A DNA stretch of 64,000 nucleotides from Colwellia sp. PAMC 21821. Lineage in GTDB: Bacteria; Pseudomonadota; Gammaproteobacteria; Enterobacterales; Alteromonadaceae. The position numbers and the translations under genes are program-made. The DNA lies in NCBI RefSeq assembly GCF_002077175.1, contig NZ_CP014943.1:2418001-2482000 (forward strand), written 5' to 3'. The notes beneath the pieces are model-generated. The model saw only the letters and a list, made by a program, of their open reading frames with translations, was not told the DNA's origin and made no database searches. Shown here piece after piece: positions 52,115 through 61,246 of this stretch (position 1 is the first letter of the stretch; every line of letters starts with the position of its first letter).

Positions 52115-52408
52115 ATGAAACTATTACAAAGTAAACAAGTATTAAGCACCGTTTTATTATCTTGTACGTTGCTATTTACGATCAACGCTTCTGCACAAGA
52201 GGCTTCTTTAGAGAAAAGTTTAGCAGCAACGGTACAGGCACAAGGACAAAAAGTGCTGCATGATTTATCAGCGGAACTATCGCAATCAATCAAAGCTGAG
52301 TTAGATCGTTTTTCAATGCGCTATAGCACTGTGGAAACTCAAGAGTTAGCAGCGGTTGTAGAGCCAAAGAAAGCTAATCCACAAAAACAACAAACTTCAA
52401 CGTATTAA
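52115..52408 (+). CDS. Secreted coiled-coil-like small protein, first gene of the psp operon
   Basis: This 97-residue protein has a signal peptide (residues 1-27, cleavage near NASA-QEA) and a helical, amphipathic mature part (LEKSLAATVQAQGQKVLHDLSAELSQSIKAELDRF). The tail is KANPQKQQTSTY. Family not recognised. It stands 13 bases upstream of pspA behind the sigma54 promoter, so it should be induced with the phage-shock genes and act in the periplasm or outer envelope, which classical psp operons do not encode. Confidence 0.7.
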   Translation: MKLLQSKQVLSTVLLSCTLLFTINASAQEASLEKSLAATVQAQGQKVLHDLSAELSQSIKAELDRFSMRYSTVETQELAAVVEPKKANPQKQQTSTY

Positions 52409-52421
52409 TAGGAGAAATACC

Positions 52422-53084
52422 ATGGGCATGTTTTCAAGATTCACTGACATTATTAACGCCAACATCAACGCTATGTTAGACAAAGCAGAAGAGCCGGAAA
52501 AAATGATCAAGTTGATCATTAATGAAATGGAAGAAACACTCGTTGAAGTGCGTTCGGCAGCCGCAAAATATATTGCAGAAAAGAAAACGGTTATGCGCAA
52601 TATTCGCGAAATGGAACGTCGGGTTGAAAATTGGCACACAAAAGCTGAGCTTGCTTTAAATAAGGGCCGTGAAGATTTAGCCAAGTCAGCACTAGTTGAA
52701 AAACAAAATTGTACACAAAAGCTGACTGAGTTTAATGCAGAATTAGCGCAAATTGATGAATATTTAACGGCGGTTCAGCATGACAACCAACGTTTACAAG
52801 ATAAGTTAACTGAAGCAAAGCGCAAGCAAGAGGCTTGTTTAATTCGCCAACAATCAGCAGAAGTACGTTTAAAAGTTCGTGAGAAAGCCGTTATTCATAA
52901 TATTGATGAAGCCATTAATAAGTTTGAACGTTATCAACAAAAAATTGATCGTGTTGAAGCAGAAATTGAAGCCTATGATATGACGTCGTCAAAAGATTTA
53001 GATAGCCAATTTCGTGCGCTAGAAAATGATGAAAATATTGAGCAAGAGCTTGAACAACTAAAGCAAAAAGTAGCTAACGGTTAA
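52422..53084 (+). CDS. pspA: Phage shock protein A
   Basis: PspA is a peripheral membrane protein of the ESCRT-III/IM30 superfamily that stabilises damaged inner membrane and inhibits the activator PspF. The 220 residues are almost all helix. The N-terminal amphipathic helix MGMFSRFTDIINANINAMLDKAEEPEKMIKLIINEMEETL is typical, followed by heptad-rich coiled coil (about 60-190) and RALENDENIEQELEQLKQKVANG at the end. It is in an operon with pspC and small membrane proteins. Confidence 0.95.
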   Translation: MGMFSRFTDIINANINAMLDKAEEPEKMIKLIINEMEETLVEVRSAAAKYIAEKKTVMRNIREMERRVENWHTKAELALNKGREDLAKSALVEKQNCTQKLTEFNAELAQIDEYLTAVQHDNQRLQDKLTEAKRKQEACLIRQQSAEVRLKVREKAVIHNIDEAINKFERYQQKIDRVEAEIEAYDMTSSKDLDSQFRALENDENIEQELEQLKQKVANG

Positions 53085-53107
53085 TAAGTGAACGCGTAGG
53101 TATCAAC

Positions 53108-53239
53108 ATGGCATCGTCGTTATGGATAATTACTGGTGTTATGTTTATCGCGCCAGTAATCGGTTTATTTATTGGCGCATTGTTAGTGTTTATTTTTAAT
53201 ATAAAATTTAAGCGTTCCCAAGGCGGGCACGAGGAGTAA
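53108..53239 (+). CDS. Small membrane protein in the PspB position
   Basis: This 43-residue protein, MASSLWIITGVMFIAPVIGL then FIGALLVFIF and a basic end NIKFKRSQGGHEE, has one membrane helix. It sits between pspA and pspC (3-base gap to pspC), the place of pspB in E. coli. PspB is longer (74) with a leucine-zipper cytosolic part, which is missing here. It is likely a reduced or different partner of PspC. The ATG is preceded by a weak ribosome site. Confidence 0.65.
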   Translation: MASSLWIITGVMFIAPVIGLFIGALLVFIFNIKFKRSQGGHEE

Positions 53240-53242
53240 ATC

Positions 53243-53455
53243 ATGAGTTTCGACCGAGAGTATTCAGTTCATAAAACCTTAACTAAAGACCTAGTACATA
53301 AAAAATTGTCAGGGGTTTGTGGCGGTATTGCCAGGCATTACAACTTACCTCGATTAGCGGTTAGAGTGGGTGCGATTGTTGCGTTATTAATGTTTCCTGT
53401 TGCGACCGGTGTCGCTTATTTAGTCGCCACGTTGCTAATACCTAATAAGTCTTAA
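53243..53455 (+). CDS. pspC: Phage shock protein C
   Basis: This 70-residue PspC-domain protein has the motif DLVHKKLSGVCGGIARHYNLPRLAVRV (about residues 16-42) and one membrane helix (about 43-66) with a short C-terminal end. PspC senses envelope stress and releases PspA from PspF inhibition. It is shorter than E. coli PspC (119) and lacks the periplasmic tail. It is part of the psp operon. Confidence 0.92.
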   Translation: MSFDREYSVHKTLTKDLVHKKLSGVCGGIARHYNLPRLAVRVGAIVALLMFPVATGVAYLVATLLIPNKS

Positions 53456-53490
53456 GTGTGTTTTTTTAATTTAATGCTGGGGAGCAAGGT

Positions 53491-53829
53491 ATGTCATTTT
53501 TTAAATCATTATGTTTAGCTATATTTGCCACAATTTTTTTAACTTATGTATTAGGTGTCAGCTTTATTGAGTTACTTGATGTTGACATTTACATGGGAGA
53601 ACACATAGTTGAACCTTTAAAAGCGATTAGCGTTTCAGCATTGGTGGTAGTTATGCTGGTGCTAGTTGCGATAGCTATAGCGATGAGCGTATTTGGTTCA
53701 TTGATTTTTGTTGCTATGCTGGTGATAGGTAGCGGCGCTATGTTATTGATTGGTGTTTTTTGGCCAATATTTTTAATCGCCGGTGTTATTTGGTTATTAG
53801 CTCGAGATAAACGCCCTGTACAATGTTAG
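53491..53829 (+). CDS. Membrane protein at the end of the psp operon
   Basis: This 112-residue protein has three to four membrane helices (about residues 5-25, 43-72, 75-90 and 90-106) and a short basic end (ARDKRPVQC). Its family is not recognised, and similarity to PspD was not seen. The gap of 35 bases to pspC and the same strand suggest co-transcription. A role in membrane stress is inferred by position. Confidence 0.6.
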   Translation: MSFFKSLCLAIFATIFLTYVLGVSFIELLDVDIYMGEHIVEPLKAISVSALVVVMLVLVAIAIAMSVFGSLIFVAMLVIGSGAMLLIGVFWPIFLIAGVIWLLARDKRPVQC

Positions 53830-53922
53830 TTTGGGTTTAATAACGCCAGAAAATTAAGCTGAAAGTAATAGGCTATTACGCTCAGCTTTGGGTAATAAAA
53901 ATAGCACCTGTTACAAACAAAG

Positions 53923-54669
53923 TTATTTAAAGAAGCTCGCTAAAATAGATTTACATTCTTGAGTATTAACTAAACGTTTAAATTGCTCTGCTTCACTTGC
54001 CATTACTTGTGGCAAAAGCGCTTGGGTATTTGCTTTCATTAGTTTTCTGCTGGTAAGTAATGCGTCTAACGGTAATTTAGCGATACTTTGAGCGGTATTT
54101 AAAGCGGTTGATAGCAATGTGTCTTCAGCGCAAATTTCATTAATTAAACCATAATCTAGTGCCTGTTCGGCGGTGAAAATTTTGCCTAAAACTAACAGTT
54201 CAAATGCACGGTTGTGGCCAATGCGCAAAGGTAATAATAAACTCGAACCTGCTTCAGGGCATAGGCCTAGTTGGGCAAAAGGTAATTTAAACTTGGCGTT
54301 GCTGGCGGCATAAACCATGTCACAATGTAAAAGTAATGTGGTGCCTATACCAACAGCTGGCCCAGCCACTGCGGCTACTAAGGGTTTTTCTAATGCAGCA
54401 AGCGCTTTGATCAAATCGAATGCGGCTAAGTCGCCACTTTCACTACACTTAATAAAGTCATGTAAATCGTTTCCAGCACAAAAACACTTTTCGTCACCTT
54501 GGATCAATACACAACGAATATCATCTCTTTCATTAGCAAGGGTAAATAAACGGCACAGTTCGATATACATGTCGTTGTTTAGGGCGTTTTTTTTGTCGAG
54601 TCGGTTAATACTGATAAGGAGAACACCATTGTGTTCATTTGAAGTAATTAAGTTATCCATTTCGTTCAA
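53923..54669 (-). CDS. Enoyl-CoA hydratase/isomerase (crotonase) family protein
   Basis: This 248-residue crotonase-fold protein has ISINRLDKKNALNNDMYIELC near residue 20 and the oxyanion-hole segments CFCAGNDLHDF (about 64-74) and AGPAVGIGTTLLLHCDMVYA (about 105-124), followed by LPFAQLGLCPEAGSSLLLP. The second catalytic glutamate of true hydratases is not apparent at its usual place (P-E-x-G gives LCPEAGS), so hydratase and isomerase functions are both possible. The C-terminal helices are complete. The start is ATG 54669 or 54660. It is divergent from the PCu(A)C gene. Confidence 0.88.
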   Translation of the reverse strand: MNEMDNLITSNEHNGVLLISINRLDKKNALNNDMYIELCRLFTLANERDDIRCVLIQGDEKCFCAGNDLHDFIKCSESGDLAAFDLIKALAALEKPLVAAVAGPAVGIGTTLLLHCDMVYAASNAKFKLPFAQLGLCPEAGSSLLLPLRIGHNRAFELLVLGKIFTAEQALDYGLINEICAEDTLLSTALNTAQSIAKLPLDALLTSRKLMKANTQALLPQVMASEAEQFKRLVNTQECKSILASFFK

Positions 54670-54729
54670 GCTTGGTTACAATAGTGATGTCGAATCATAA
54701 TATGGATAAAAAAGGATGTATAGCAGCTT

Positions 54730-55197
54730 ATGAGGAATGTATTTTTAGCCATAACTTCACTGATTATATTAGTGAGTAGTGTTTTTTCCAATGTTGGGTA
54801 TGCAAGCGATAACACCGAAATATTAGTTGAAAATGGTTACGCTAGGGAAAGTATTCCTGGTACAACAATTTCTTCAGCTTATATGACGATAAAAAACTTA
54901 TCAGCAAAAAATATCCGCCTTATCGCAGCATCAAGCGTGGTCAGCGAGCGAATTGAGATTCATCAACATACCATGGTCGATGGCTTAATGCGTATGCGCC
55001 AACGCGATTATGTCGAAGTTTCAGCTCACAATATTACCGAATTTCAGCCTTCTGGTTATCATTTAATGATTTTTGATTTAAAACATCCCATAAAGGCGAA
55101 GGAAAACATCATCATAACTTTACATTTTGACGATCAATCTCGCATTGATGTAAATTATACTGTTCAAGGTCTTAAGCAGAAAAAGCACCACCACTAG
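54730..55197 (+). CDS. PCu(A)C copper chaperone
   Basis: This 155-residue protein has a signal peptide (residues 1-25, near GYAS) and a cupredoxin-like domain. The Cu(I) ligand pattern is present as IEIHQHTMVDGLMRMRQ and, 22 residues later, YHLMIFDL, fitting H-x10-M ... H-x-M. PCu(A)C proteins deliver copper to cytochrome oxidase CuA or CuB sites in the periplasm. The tail KKHHH adds histidines that may bind metal. It is followed by DUF2333 after 8 bases. Confidence 0.9.
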   Translation: MRNVFLAITSLIILVSSVFSNVGYASDNTEILVENGYARESIPGTTISSAYMTIKNLSAKNIRLIAASSVVSERIEIHQHTMVDGLMRMRQRDYVEVSAHNITEFQPSGYHLMIFDLKHPIKAKENIIITLHFDDQSRIDVNYTVQGLKQKKHHH

Positions 55198-55205
55198 GAG
55201 TCGTT

Positions 55206-56198
55206 ATGAAAGTTAATATTTCAACAAAGGCAGTTATTTCAGGATTTTTAGCGCTATTTTTTGTGCTTTATTTACTTGGCGTTTATTGGAGCTTTGAGCC
55301 TGAGCAATTTGATATTCGTACTGAAGTGACTAAAGCCGCAACGGCAGAAAATGTTACTCCAGTTGTGGGTTATGCCACTACAACAGCACTTATTCGCGTC
55401 ACTGAAACTCTATTGAATAAGCCCGGTGGTTATTTAGCTAATGACGCGCTGCCACCATCAGTGTTTTTAGATAACATTCCTTCATGGGAGTTTGGCGCAC
55501 TGGAAATGATCAGAGATATGTCGCTAGTGATGCGACAAGAGTTTAGCCGCTCTCAATCTCAGTCAGCAGAAAATAAAAATTTAAAAGTAGCACAACCTCA
55601 GTTCAATATTGATCACACCAGTTGGGCTATTCCTAGTGCCGAGGGCGAATACAAAAAAGCAATTAAAGAGTTATATGCTTACAGAACGGCATTGACCCAA
55701 GTAAATAATCAATCAGCTCAGTTTTACGCGCGTTCTGATAATTTACGTGGTTGGATACAAGAGGCAACTAAACGCCTAGGTAGTTACTCGCAACGCTTAA
55801 GTGCCAGTGTTGGTCGTGAACAAATTAATGTTGACCTAGCTGGTGATAGTACGGCAAAACAATCAACATCAAGTGCAGCAAGCATGCAATTGAAAACAAG
55901 TTGGTGGGCGATCGATAATGAATTTTACGAGGCGCGTGGTGCTTGTTGGGCTTTGTTGCATTTTTTAAAGGCGATCGAGGTAGACTTTAATGATGTGCTA
56001 GCACAGAAAAATGCTAAAGTTAGCGTTAAACAAATTATTCGCGAACTGGAAGCAAGCCAAGAGCCAATGTGGAGTCCTATGGTTTTAAATGGCGACGGTT
56101 TTGGTATGCTCGCTAATCATTCTTTAGTAATGGCTAATTATATATCACGTGCAAATGCTGCACTGATTGATTTAAACGACTTATTGAGTCAGGGATAA
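55206..56198 (+). CDS. DUF2333 family protein
   Basis: This 330-residue protein has one N-terminal membrane helix (residues 9-28) and a large helical, probably periplasmic part. Typical segments are PPSVFLDNIPSWEFGALEMIRDMSLVMRQEFSRSQSQS and LQTSWWAIDNEFYEARGACWALLHFLKAIEVDF-like patterns, the DUF2333 signature. Function is unknown. It lies between the copper chaperone and an outer-membrane barrel on the same strand with gaps under 10 bases, so the three form an operon-like set. Confidence 0.88.
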   Translation: MKVNISTKAVISGFLALFFVLYLLGVYWSFEPEQFDIRTEVTKAATAENVTPVVGYATTTALIRVTETLLNKPGGYLANDALPPSVFLDNIPSWEFGALEMIRDMSLVMRQEFSRSQSQSAENKNLKVAQPQFNIDHTSWAIPSAEGEYKKAIKELYAYRTALTQVNNQSAQFYARSDNLRGWIQEATKRLGSYSQRLSASVGREQINVDLAGDSTAKQSTSSAASMQLKTSWWAIDNEFYEARGACWALLHFLKAIEVDFNDVLAQKNAKVSVKQIIRELEASQEPMWSPMVLNGDGFGMLANHSLVMANYISRANAALIDLNDLLSQG

Positions 56199-56204
56199 TA
56201 AAAC

Positions 56205-56960
56205 ATGAAAAAAATAGCGCTAGCGGTAACACTTGCATCGATTTTATCAACTAATGTACAAGCTGATGCTTTAGGTATTTACTTGGGTGGCCAAATTTGG
56301 GACAACCAAGCTTCTGGTACTTTTGGCGATGGCAGCTCACAAGTTGACTTTAATTTAGTTGATGAAAAGCAAAACAGTTTTTTCATCGCCTTTGAGCATC
56401 CATTACCATTAATTCCAAATATACGTATTGCTTCAACTGCTTTGGAGACAAAAGGTAACAAAACACTAAATACTGAATTCGAATTCGAAGGTGAGACGTT
56501 CAGTCAAGGTACCAATGTTAATGCTGATTTTAACGTCAGCTATGTTGATTACACACTTTATTATGAATTATTTGATAATGACTTAGTGTCATTTGATATC
56601 GGTTTAACTGGCCGTGACTTTGACGGTGACGTAACCGTTTCTGCAAGCTCTGGCGCTAATTCACAATCAGGCTCTGTTTCAGTTACTGACATCGTACCTA
56701 TGTTATACGCTAGAACTAACGTGGGTTTACCTTTAACGGGCTTTAATTTATATGCACAAGGTAACTTTTTATCAATTGATGATCACACGCTTTATGACTA
56801 TGAAGTAGGCGTGAGTTACGAACTTATTGATAACCTGGCTATTGATGTAAATATTAATGTCGGTTACCGTGCAGTTAAGTTGGAGCTAGACGACTTAAAC
56901 GACCTTTATACCAACATAGAATTTGATGGTGTATTTCTTGGTACGACCATCCATTTTTAA
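56205..56960 (+). CDS. TIGR04219 family outer membrane beta-barrel protein
   Basis: This 251-residue protein has a signal peptide (residues 1-20, near VQA-DAL). The mature part alternates hydrophobic residues in barrel-like strands and ends with the outer-membrane signature terminal F (TTIHF). Segments such as GIYLGGQIWDNQASGTFG and DNLAIDVNINVGYRAVKLELDDL fit TIGR04219, a family common in marine gammaproteobacteria. Cargo and function are unknown. A strong terminator follows. Confidence 0.87.
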   Translation: MKKIALAVTLASILSTNVQADALGIYLGGQIWDNQASGTFGDGSSQVDFNLVDEKQNSFFIAFEHPLPLIPNIRIASTALETKGNKTLNTEFEFEGETFSQGTNVNADFNVSYVDYTLYYELFDNDLVSFDIGLTGRDFDGDVTVSASSGANSQSGSVSVTDIVPMLYARTNVGLPLTGFNLYAQGNFLSIDDHTLYDYEVGVSYELIDNLAIDVNINVGYRAVKLELDDLNDLYTNIEFDGVFLGTTIHF

Positions 56961-56979
56961 TGGTTAAGTAGCATGTATT

Positions 56980-57016
56980 AAAAAAGCAGGGCTGAGAGAT
57001 CAGGCCTGCTTTTTTG
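56980..57016 (+). terminator. Rho-independent terminator after the barrel gene
   Basis: AAAAAGCAGG (56981-56990) pairs with CCTGCTTTTTT (57005-57015) in a stem with a 14-nt loop and a T run. Confidence 0.92.
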
Positions 57017-57373
57017 TTATCTGTTTTGTGAGTTTTTTAAATAAAGTATTCAATAATGCTGCGTAATATCAATAGAATAAATAATCCACCTTGCTAATCT
57101 AGTCTAATATCTAACATCTAACATCTAACATCTGTTATCCACTATCGAATATCTATATCGCCTGCAGGACTGTTCTCTGTCAAATGAGTAATCGCTCCGA
57201 CAATCCCCCAAATCGTTACATCCATATAAAAACATGCCTTCTCAGCATTAGTAAATCCTTTTACGCTGATGCAGATACTTATGCTTAGTCAGGAACAATA
57301 AACATAAGTACCGAAGATATTTATCCTCACTTACCATAGATCATTGATCTAATCCTCTGACCTAATTCAATGG
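57017..57373. other. Noncoding gap between barrel gene and S8 peptidase, with a heptad tract
   Basis: No gene was recognised. A 7-base-phased repeat (TAATATC, TAACATC three times, TGTTATC, CACTATC, GAATATC) runs from 57105 to 57153. Both neighbours end toward this gap. Confidence 0.6.
57105..57153. repeat. Seven-base-phased ATC-ending repeat tract
   Basis: Seven consecutive 7-mers all end in ATC, with TAACATC perfect three times in a row. The tract is of the same kind as the heptads at 29.4, 30.2-30.8, 48.87 and 50.7 kb. Confidence 0.8.
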
Positions 57374-60300
57374 TTATAACTCAACTTTTGAGGCACTATT
57401 GTGTCTTTTACGATGAACTAATAACAGTGGTAAGAGTATTAACATAAACCAGCCTAGTGAACCCGACCCCGAGCTGGCCTCTTTCTTATCTACAATTGAA
57501 ATCGAAACAACCTTGGTGTCGGAGTTGCCGTTAATGTCACTGACCGTAAATTGAAACGATAGTCTTTCACTCTCGGACACTTGCGGTGCTTGGAAGCTCA
57601 TCGTGTTAGCATTTTCGCCGAAACTGACCGATGTACCAGTATTTTGTGTCCAAACATAGGTTAAGTCGTCTCTATTACCATCAGAAGACATTGAACCATC
57701 AAATGTGACTGAACCACCTTCAGATACCGTTGTAGGACCTGTTACAACAGCAACAGGGGCGACCTCTGCCACGCCAAAACTAAAAGTAGATGTTTTCGTG
57801 TCACTACCTAATGTGTTGGTCAGGGTCAGTACATTATCGGTACCAGCTCTAAACGGAATCAGATCAAACCCTACAGAAAGAGCGTTTGTTGACAGACCAA
57901 CCGCACGGGTAATTGTCCAGGTAATGGTATTATTTGCAACAACACCCCCATTATTTACATTAGCGATTTCTTGATCGTCACTGATCGAAGCTGACAGAGT
58001 ATAAACTTTGTCAATATTCGTTAAGTTAGGAGCAATATTAAAGCTAATTGAGTTGGTTATACCTGGCGTCATCGCTTGATTACCTGCCGCTAAATCGTCG
58101 GTAACCACGACTTTTACATCTGGCGCACCTTGTACAATGCTCCAAGGTATTTTAATACTTTCAGCATTCGTGCTTGTTAACAACATTAAGCCGTTTACGT
58201 TACCGACATCGCTCCAGTTAAAGGTCAGGTCAAAATCATTTTCACGCTCTATGATCGTTGTCGACACTGAATTACTGATTGAGCTGTCGTCAAGGTAAGT
58301 TGATGAAACAGTGACTGCTACATTGTCCGACGCACCTTGGCTTGAAGCCGTGAAACTATCTACTGCAACGAAATAAGTGCCGGCAGGTAAATCAATAAAG
58401 GAAACCGCTTCATTTGAATCAGAGCCACTACTTTCTGCAATAGTGTTCATCGAGGAGTCTAGTACACGTAAATCAACATCAGGAGCAGCAGATGATATTT
58501 TGAATGTTGCGTACGGCACTGTGTCGGCAAATGTTACTGTTGTAGAGTTAGTGCCCTGATCAGGTACAGACAAAACTTCTTCTAACACCGCTTGTGACTG
58601 ATATAACGTTGAAGCTAGTCCAGATAGTGTTTTTGAACTCCAATTAGCATAGGTGATCTGTCCGGCTGAGCGATTAGCAACAATGACAATTTTACTCGGT
58701 AAATTATTCTCAGCTACTTTCACTAGTACAGGTAGTCTAGCATCTGGCGTGTTTTCGGCCGTTAAGGTAATCCCACCAAAGTTCCATACGTCTACGTCAG
58801 CTTGGCTAACATCAGCACTAACGGTAATCGTTTGTTTTTCACCCGCGTTAATATCGAAACTTGTAGGTGTCACGGTTAATGTCATTTTATTGTTAGCAGA
58901 ATTAGCTGTCGCAGCTGTAACAGTCCAACTTGCGTCTTTGGTCGCTATAAATGTTCGGGTCCATGAACATATATCAATACATTTTGTATTGCTCATCGAA
59001 GGTATATTTAACGATGATGGAACACCAGCCATACTCGGATCAGCTTTAAGGTAGTTCCCATTGGTCTCCTCCATGATTAAGCCAGAATTAGCTGCCAAAT
59101 TCACACGAATACTACCAGACCCCATATCAAAGGCATCGGCTGCAGTTGTATTGTCCTCTTTGCGCACATCGGTAACGGCGGTTAACATCAAAGCGGATCG
59201 AATATTATCTGGAGTCCACGTTGGATGCGCTGATTTTAACACCGCTGCAGCACCTGCAACATGCGGGGCCGACATAGACGTACCATTCAAGAATGAATAG
59301 TCGGCTGGCGATGTGCCTGAAACATCATGCCCGTATTGCTGATCTGAATAGGCGGCATAAATTGAAACACCCGGTGCAGTTACCGAAGGCGTCATGATAT
59401 CTGGCACAGTTAAATTTGGCCCACGAGATGAGAAACTAGCCATATTGTCAGCTTGACCAACATTGAGTTTTAGTGCCGGATCTATAGACAATAGTATTGT
59501 CGGATTTGCAGTTATATCTGCTAATAAATCAGCACCAGAATTTTCAGAAATCATCACCGATGGAATTGAGGTGGTTTCTAACTGTCCCATTATAATTGAA
59601 CTATTTCCATCTCTATTGTTATAAATAACAACAGCAGATGCCCCAGCTGAAGTGGCATTGTTTACTTTAACTAAGAAGTCACAATCGCCACGTTGAATTA
59701 CCGCTATTGAGTCCTTGAATGTATCTGGAATAAATTCTTCGCAACCGTCTTCGTTAGTTGCATTCACATTGATTGCTGCGATTGGCTTAGCTGATATAAC
59801 GCTACTAATGAGCGGACCCGTACCATCAGTAAAAGAGTAACTTGTCGTATTAAAGGTAAGAAAATTATTTAATGATCTACCATGAGTTGAAGCGCCTACA
59901 ACGGTATACCATGGCGCATTTTTAACTGTTGAGAATGCCTCTGGGCCGCTGTTGCCAGCTGAAACCGCTGAAAATATCCCAGCTTCTTGGGCGGCTAAGA
60001 AACCTAACTCGGCTGAACTTCCCCAAGGGTCTCCACCGCCACTAATTGAATAGTTTATAACATCAATACCATCCACTATTGCATCATCAAGTGCCGCAAT
60101 AATTGCTGAAGTCGGGCAACCAGTATAAGTGTCACCTTCGTCTCCAGGGCTACATATTTGATAAGCAACAATATTCGCATGTGGCGCTACGCCAGAAATT
60201 TGTTCAAATGAGAAAGACTCATCAACGATACCATCGCTTTCCGTAGCACCATTTTCACCGGAAACTAAAGCTGCATTTTTGATAATATTCCCACCAGCAG

Positions 60301-61246
60301 TACTTGCTGTATGAGAACCATGGCCGCCGTAGTCTTCACCATTTTTTGCCGGTGGTGGAGAGCCAAATACGGTGGTATCATCATAGGCGTTGGTAATTAC
60401 CGCGTATGAACGAACACCAATCAACTTGTCATTACACATTTCAACAAAATTGCCTGCACAATCACCTACATAATTACCTGCACCCCACGGGTTGGTGTGG
60501 TCGTAACCATCACCACCGATATCAGCAAATGAAGCGTGGTCTGAGTTTATACCGGTATCAAAGATGCCAATGATTACCCCTTCGCCCATATTGACCGCAC
60601 CTTGGCCTTCGCCGCTCCATACTTGAGTTGCCCCCACATGAATCGGCCCTGTGTCGGTATCAACATATTCCATTCGCTCACGTTCAATGTAAGCAACATC
60701 ATCCAGTGTAGACAAAGCCTTTGCTTGTGATTGAGTTAAGCTCACAGCCATGCCGTTAAAGGCATTTTTATAACTATGAATAAGGTTAAGTTTCGCACCT
60801 ATTTTACTATTAGCTTGAGCAAGAAAGTTTTGCTGCTTATTCTTTAAAAAATTTGAATATTCAATCGTGGCCTTAGATGAAAAGTCTATGCGTAAAGAAT
60901 TTCTAACTTGTTGAGCACTTAATTGACTCGTTGATAATTGCGCATATAAGTCTTTTTTTACAACTTTAGGTGTAGTGGCTGGGAAACCTTGAATGCTGCC
61001 ATCGTACGTGGCAATGGGCATGTCTTTTAAACGCACAATATAGGTATGTTTACCGGGAGCTAAATTTTCTTCGGGATTAAATTTCCTCTTAATATTACTG
61101 ACTACAGTACTGCCATGACTGGCAGTTTTAATTTTTTTTGGTGTATCCGTTTTTAGTATCTGGCGTGTGTTATCGATATTTGCCATTGAACTGAGAGTGA
61201 CTGTCATTAAGGCTGTCGATACTGCGAATGCGATTTTTTTTCTCAC
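57374..61246 (-). CDS. Secreted S8 subtilase with PA domain and GlyGly-CTERM anchor
   Basis: This is a 1290-residue serine peptidase from GTG 61246 (GGGGG 6-7 bases upstream, then VRKKIAFAVSTALMTVTLS as signal peptide). An inhibitor I9-like propeptide (HTYIVRLKDMPIATYDG) precedes the catalytic domain: D near 230 in IIGIFDTGINSDHASF, H near 309 in GGHGSHTASTAGG, S near 660 in NGTSMSAPHVAGAAAV. A PA insertion (about 530-600, IAVIQRGDCDFLVKVNNATSAGASAVVIYNN) lies between H and S. Ig/PKD-like domains follow. The C-terminus, GSGSLGWFMLILLPLLLVHR plus KRH, is a GlyGly-CTERM signal for rhombosortase and type II secretion. It probably breaks down extracellular protein. Confidence 0.94.
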   Translation of the reverse strand: MRKKIAFAVSTALMTVTLSSMANIDNTRQILKTDTPKKIKTASHGSTVVSNIKRKFNPEENLAPGKHTYIVRLKDMPIATYDGSIQGFPATTPKVVKKDLYAQLSTSQLSAQQVRNSLRIDFSSKATIEYSNFLKNKQQNFLAQANSKIGAKLNLIHSYKNAFNGMAVSLTQSQAKALSTLDDVAYIERERMEYVDTDTGPIHVGATQVWSGEGQGAVNMGEGVIIGIFDTGINSDHASFADIGGDGYDHTNPWGAGNYVGDCAGNFVEMCNDKLIGVRSYAVITNAYDDTTVFGSPPPAKNGEDYGGHGSHTASTAGGNIIKNAALVSGENGATESDGIVDESFSFEQISGVAPHANIVAYQICSPGDEGDTYTGCPTSAIIAALDDAIVDGIDVINYSISGGGDPWGSSAELGFLAAQEAGIFSAVSAGNSGPEAFSTVKNAPWYTVVGASTHGRSLNNFLTFNTTSYSFTDGTGPLISSVISAKPIAAINVNATNEDGCEEFIPDTFKDSIAVIQRGDCDFLVKVNNATSAGASAVVIYNNRDGNSSIIMGQLETTSIPSVMISENSGADLLADITANPTILLSIDPALKLNVGQADNMASFSSRGPNLTVPDIMTPSVTAPGVSIYAAYSDQQYGHDVSGTSPADYSFLNGTSMSAPHVAGAAAVLKSAHPTWTPDNIRSALMLTAVTDVRKEDNTTAADAFDMGSGSIRVNLAANSGLIMEETNGNYLKADPSMAGVPSSLNIPSMSNTKCIDICSWTRTFIATKDASWTVTAATANSANNKMTLTVTPTSFDINAGEKQTITVSADVSQADVDVWNFGGITLTAENTPDARLPVLVKVAENNLPSKIVIVANRSAGQITYANWSSKTLSGLASTLYQSQAVLEEVLSVPDQGTNSTTVTFADTVPYATFKISSAAPDVDLRVLDSSMNTIAESSGSDSNEAVSFIDLPAGTYFVAVDSFTASSQGASDNVAVTVSSTYLDDSSISNSVSTTIIERENDFDLTFNWSDVGNVNGLMLLTSTNAESIKIPWSIVQGAPDVKVVVTDDLAAGNQAMTPGITNSISFNIAPNLTNIDKVYTLSASISDDQEIANVNNGGVVANNTITWTITRAVGLSTNALSVGFDLIPFRAGTDNVLTLTNTLGSDTKTSTFSFGVAEVAPVAVVTGPTTVSEGGSVTFDGSMSSDGNRDDLTYVWTQNTGTSVSFGENANTMSFQAPQVSESERLSFQFTVSDINGNSDTKVVSISIVDKKEASSGSGSLGWFMLILLPLLLVHRKRHNSASKVEL

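Noticed and set aside
57705..59300. Several plus-strand open frames inside the S8 protease
   Set aside because: They are shadows of the minus-strand protease gene, which shows intact catalytic motifs over its full length.
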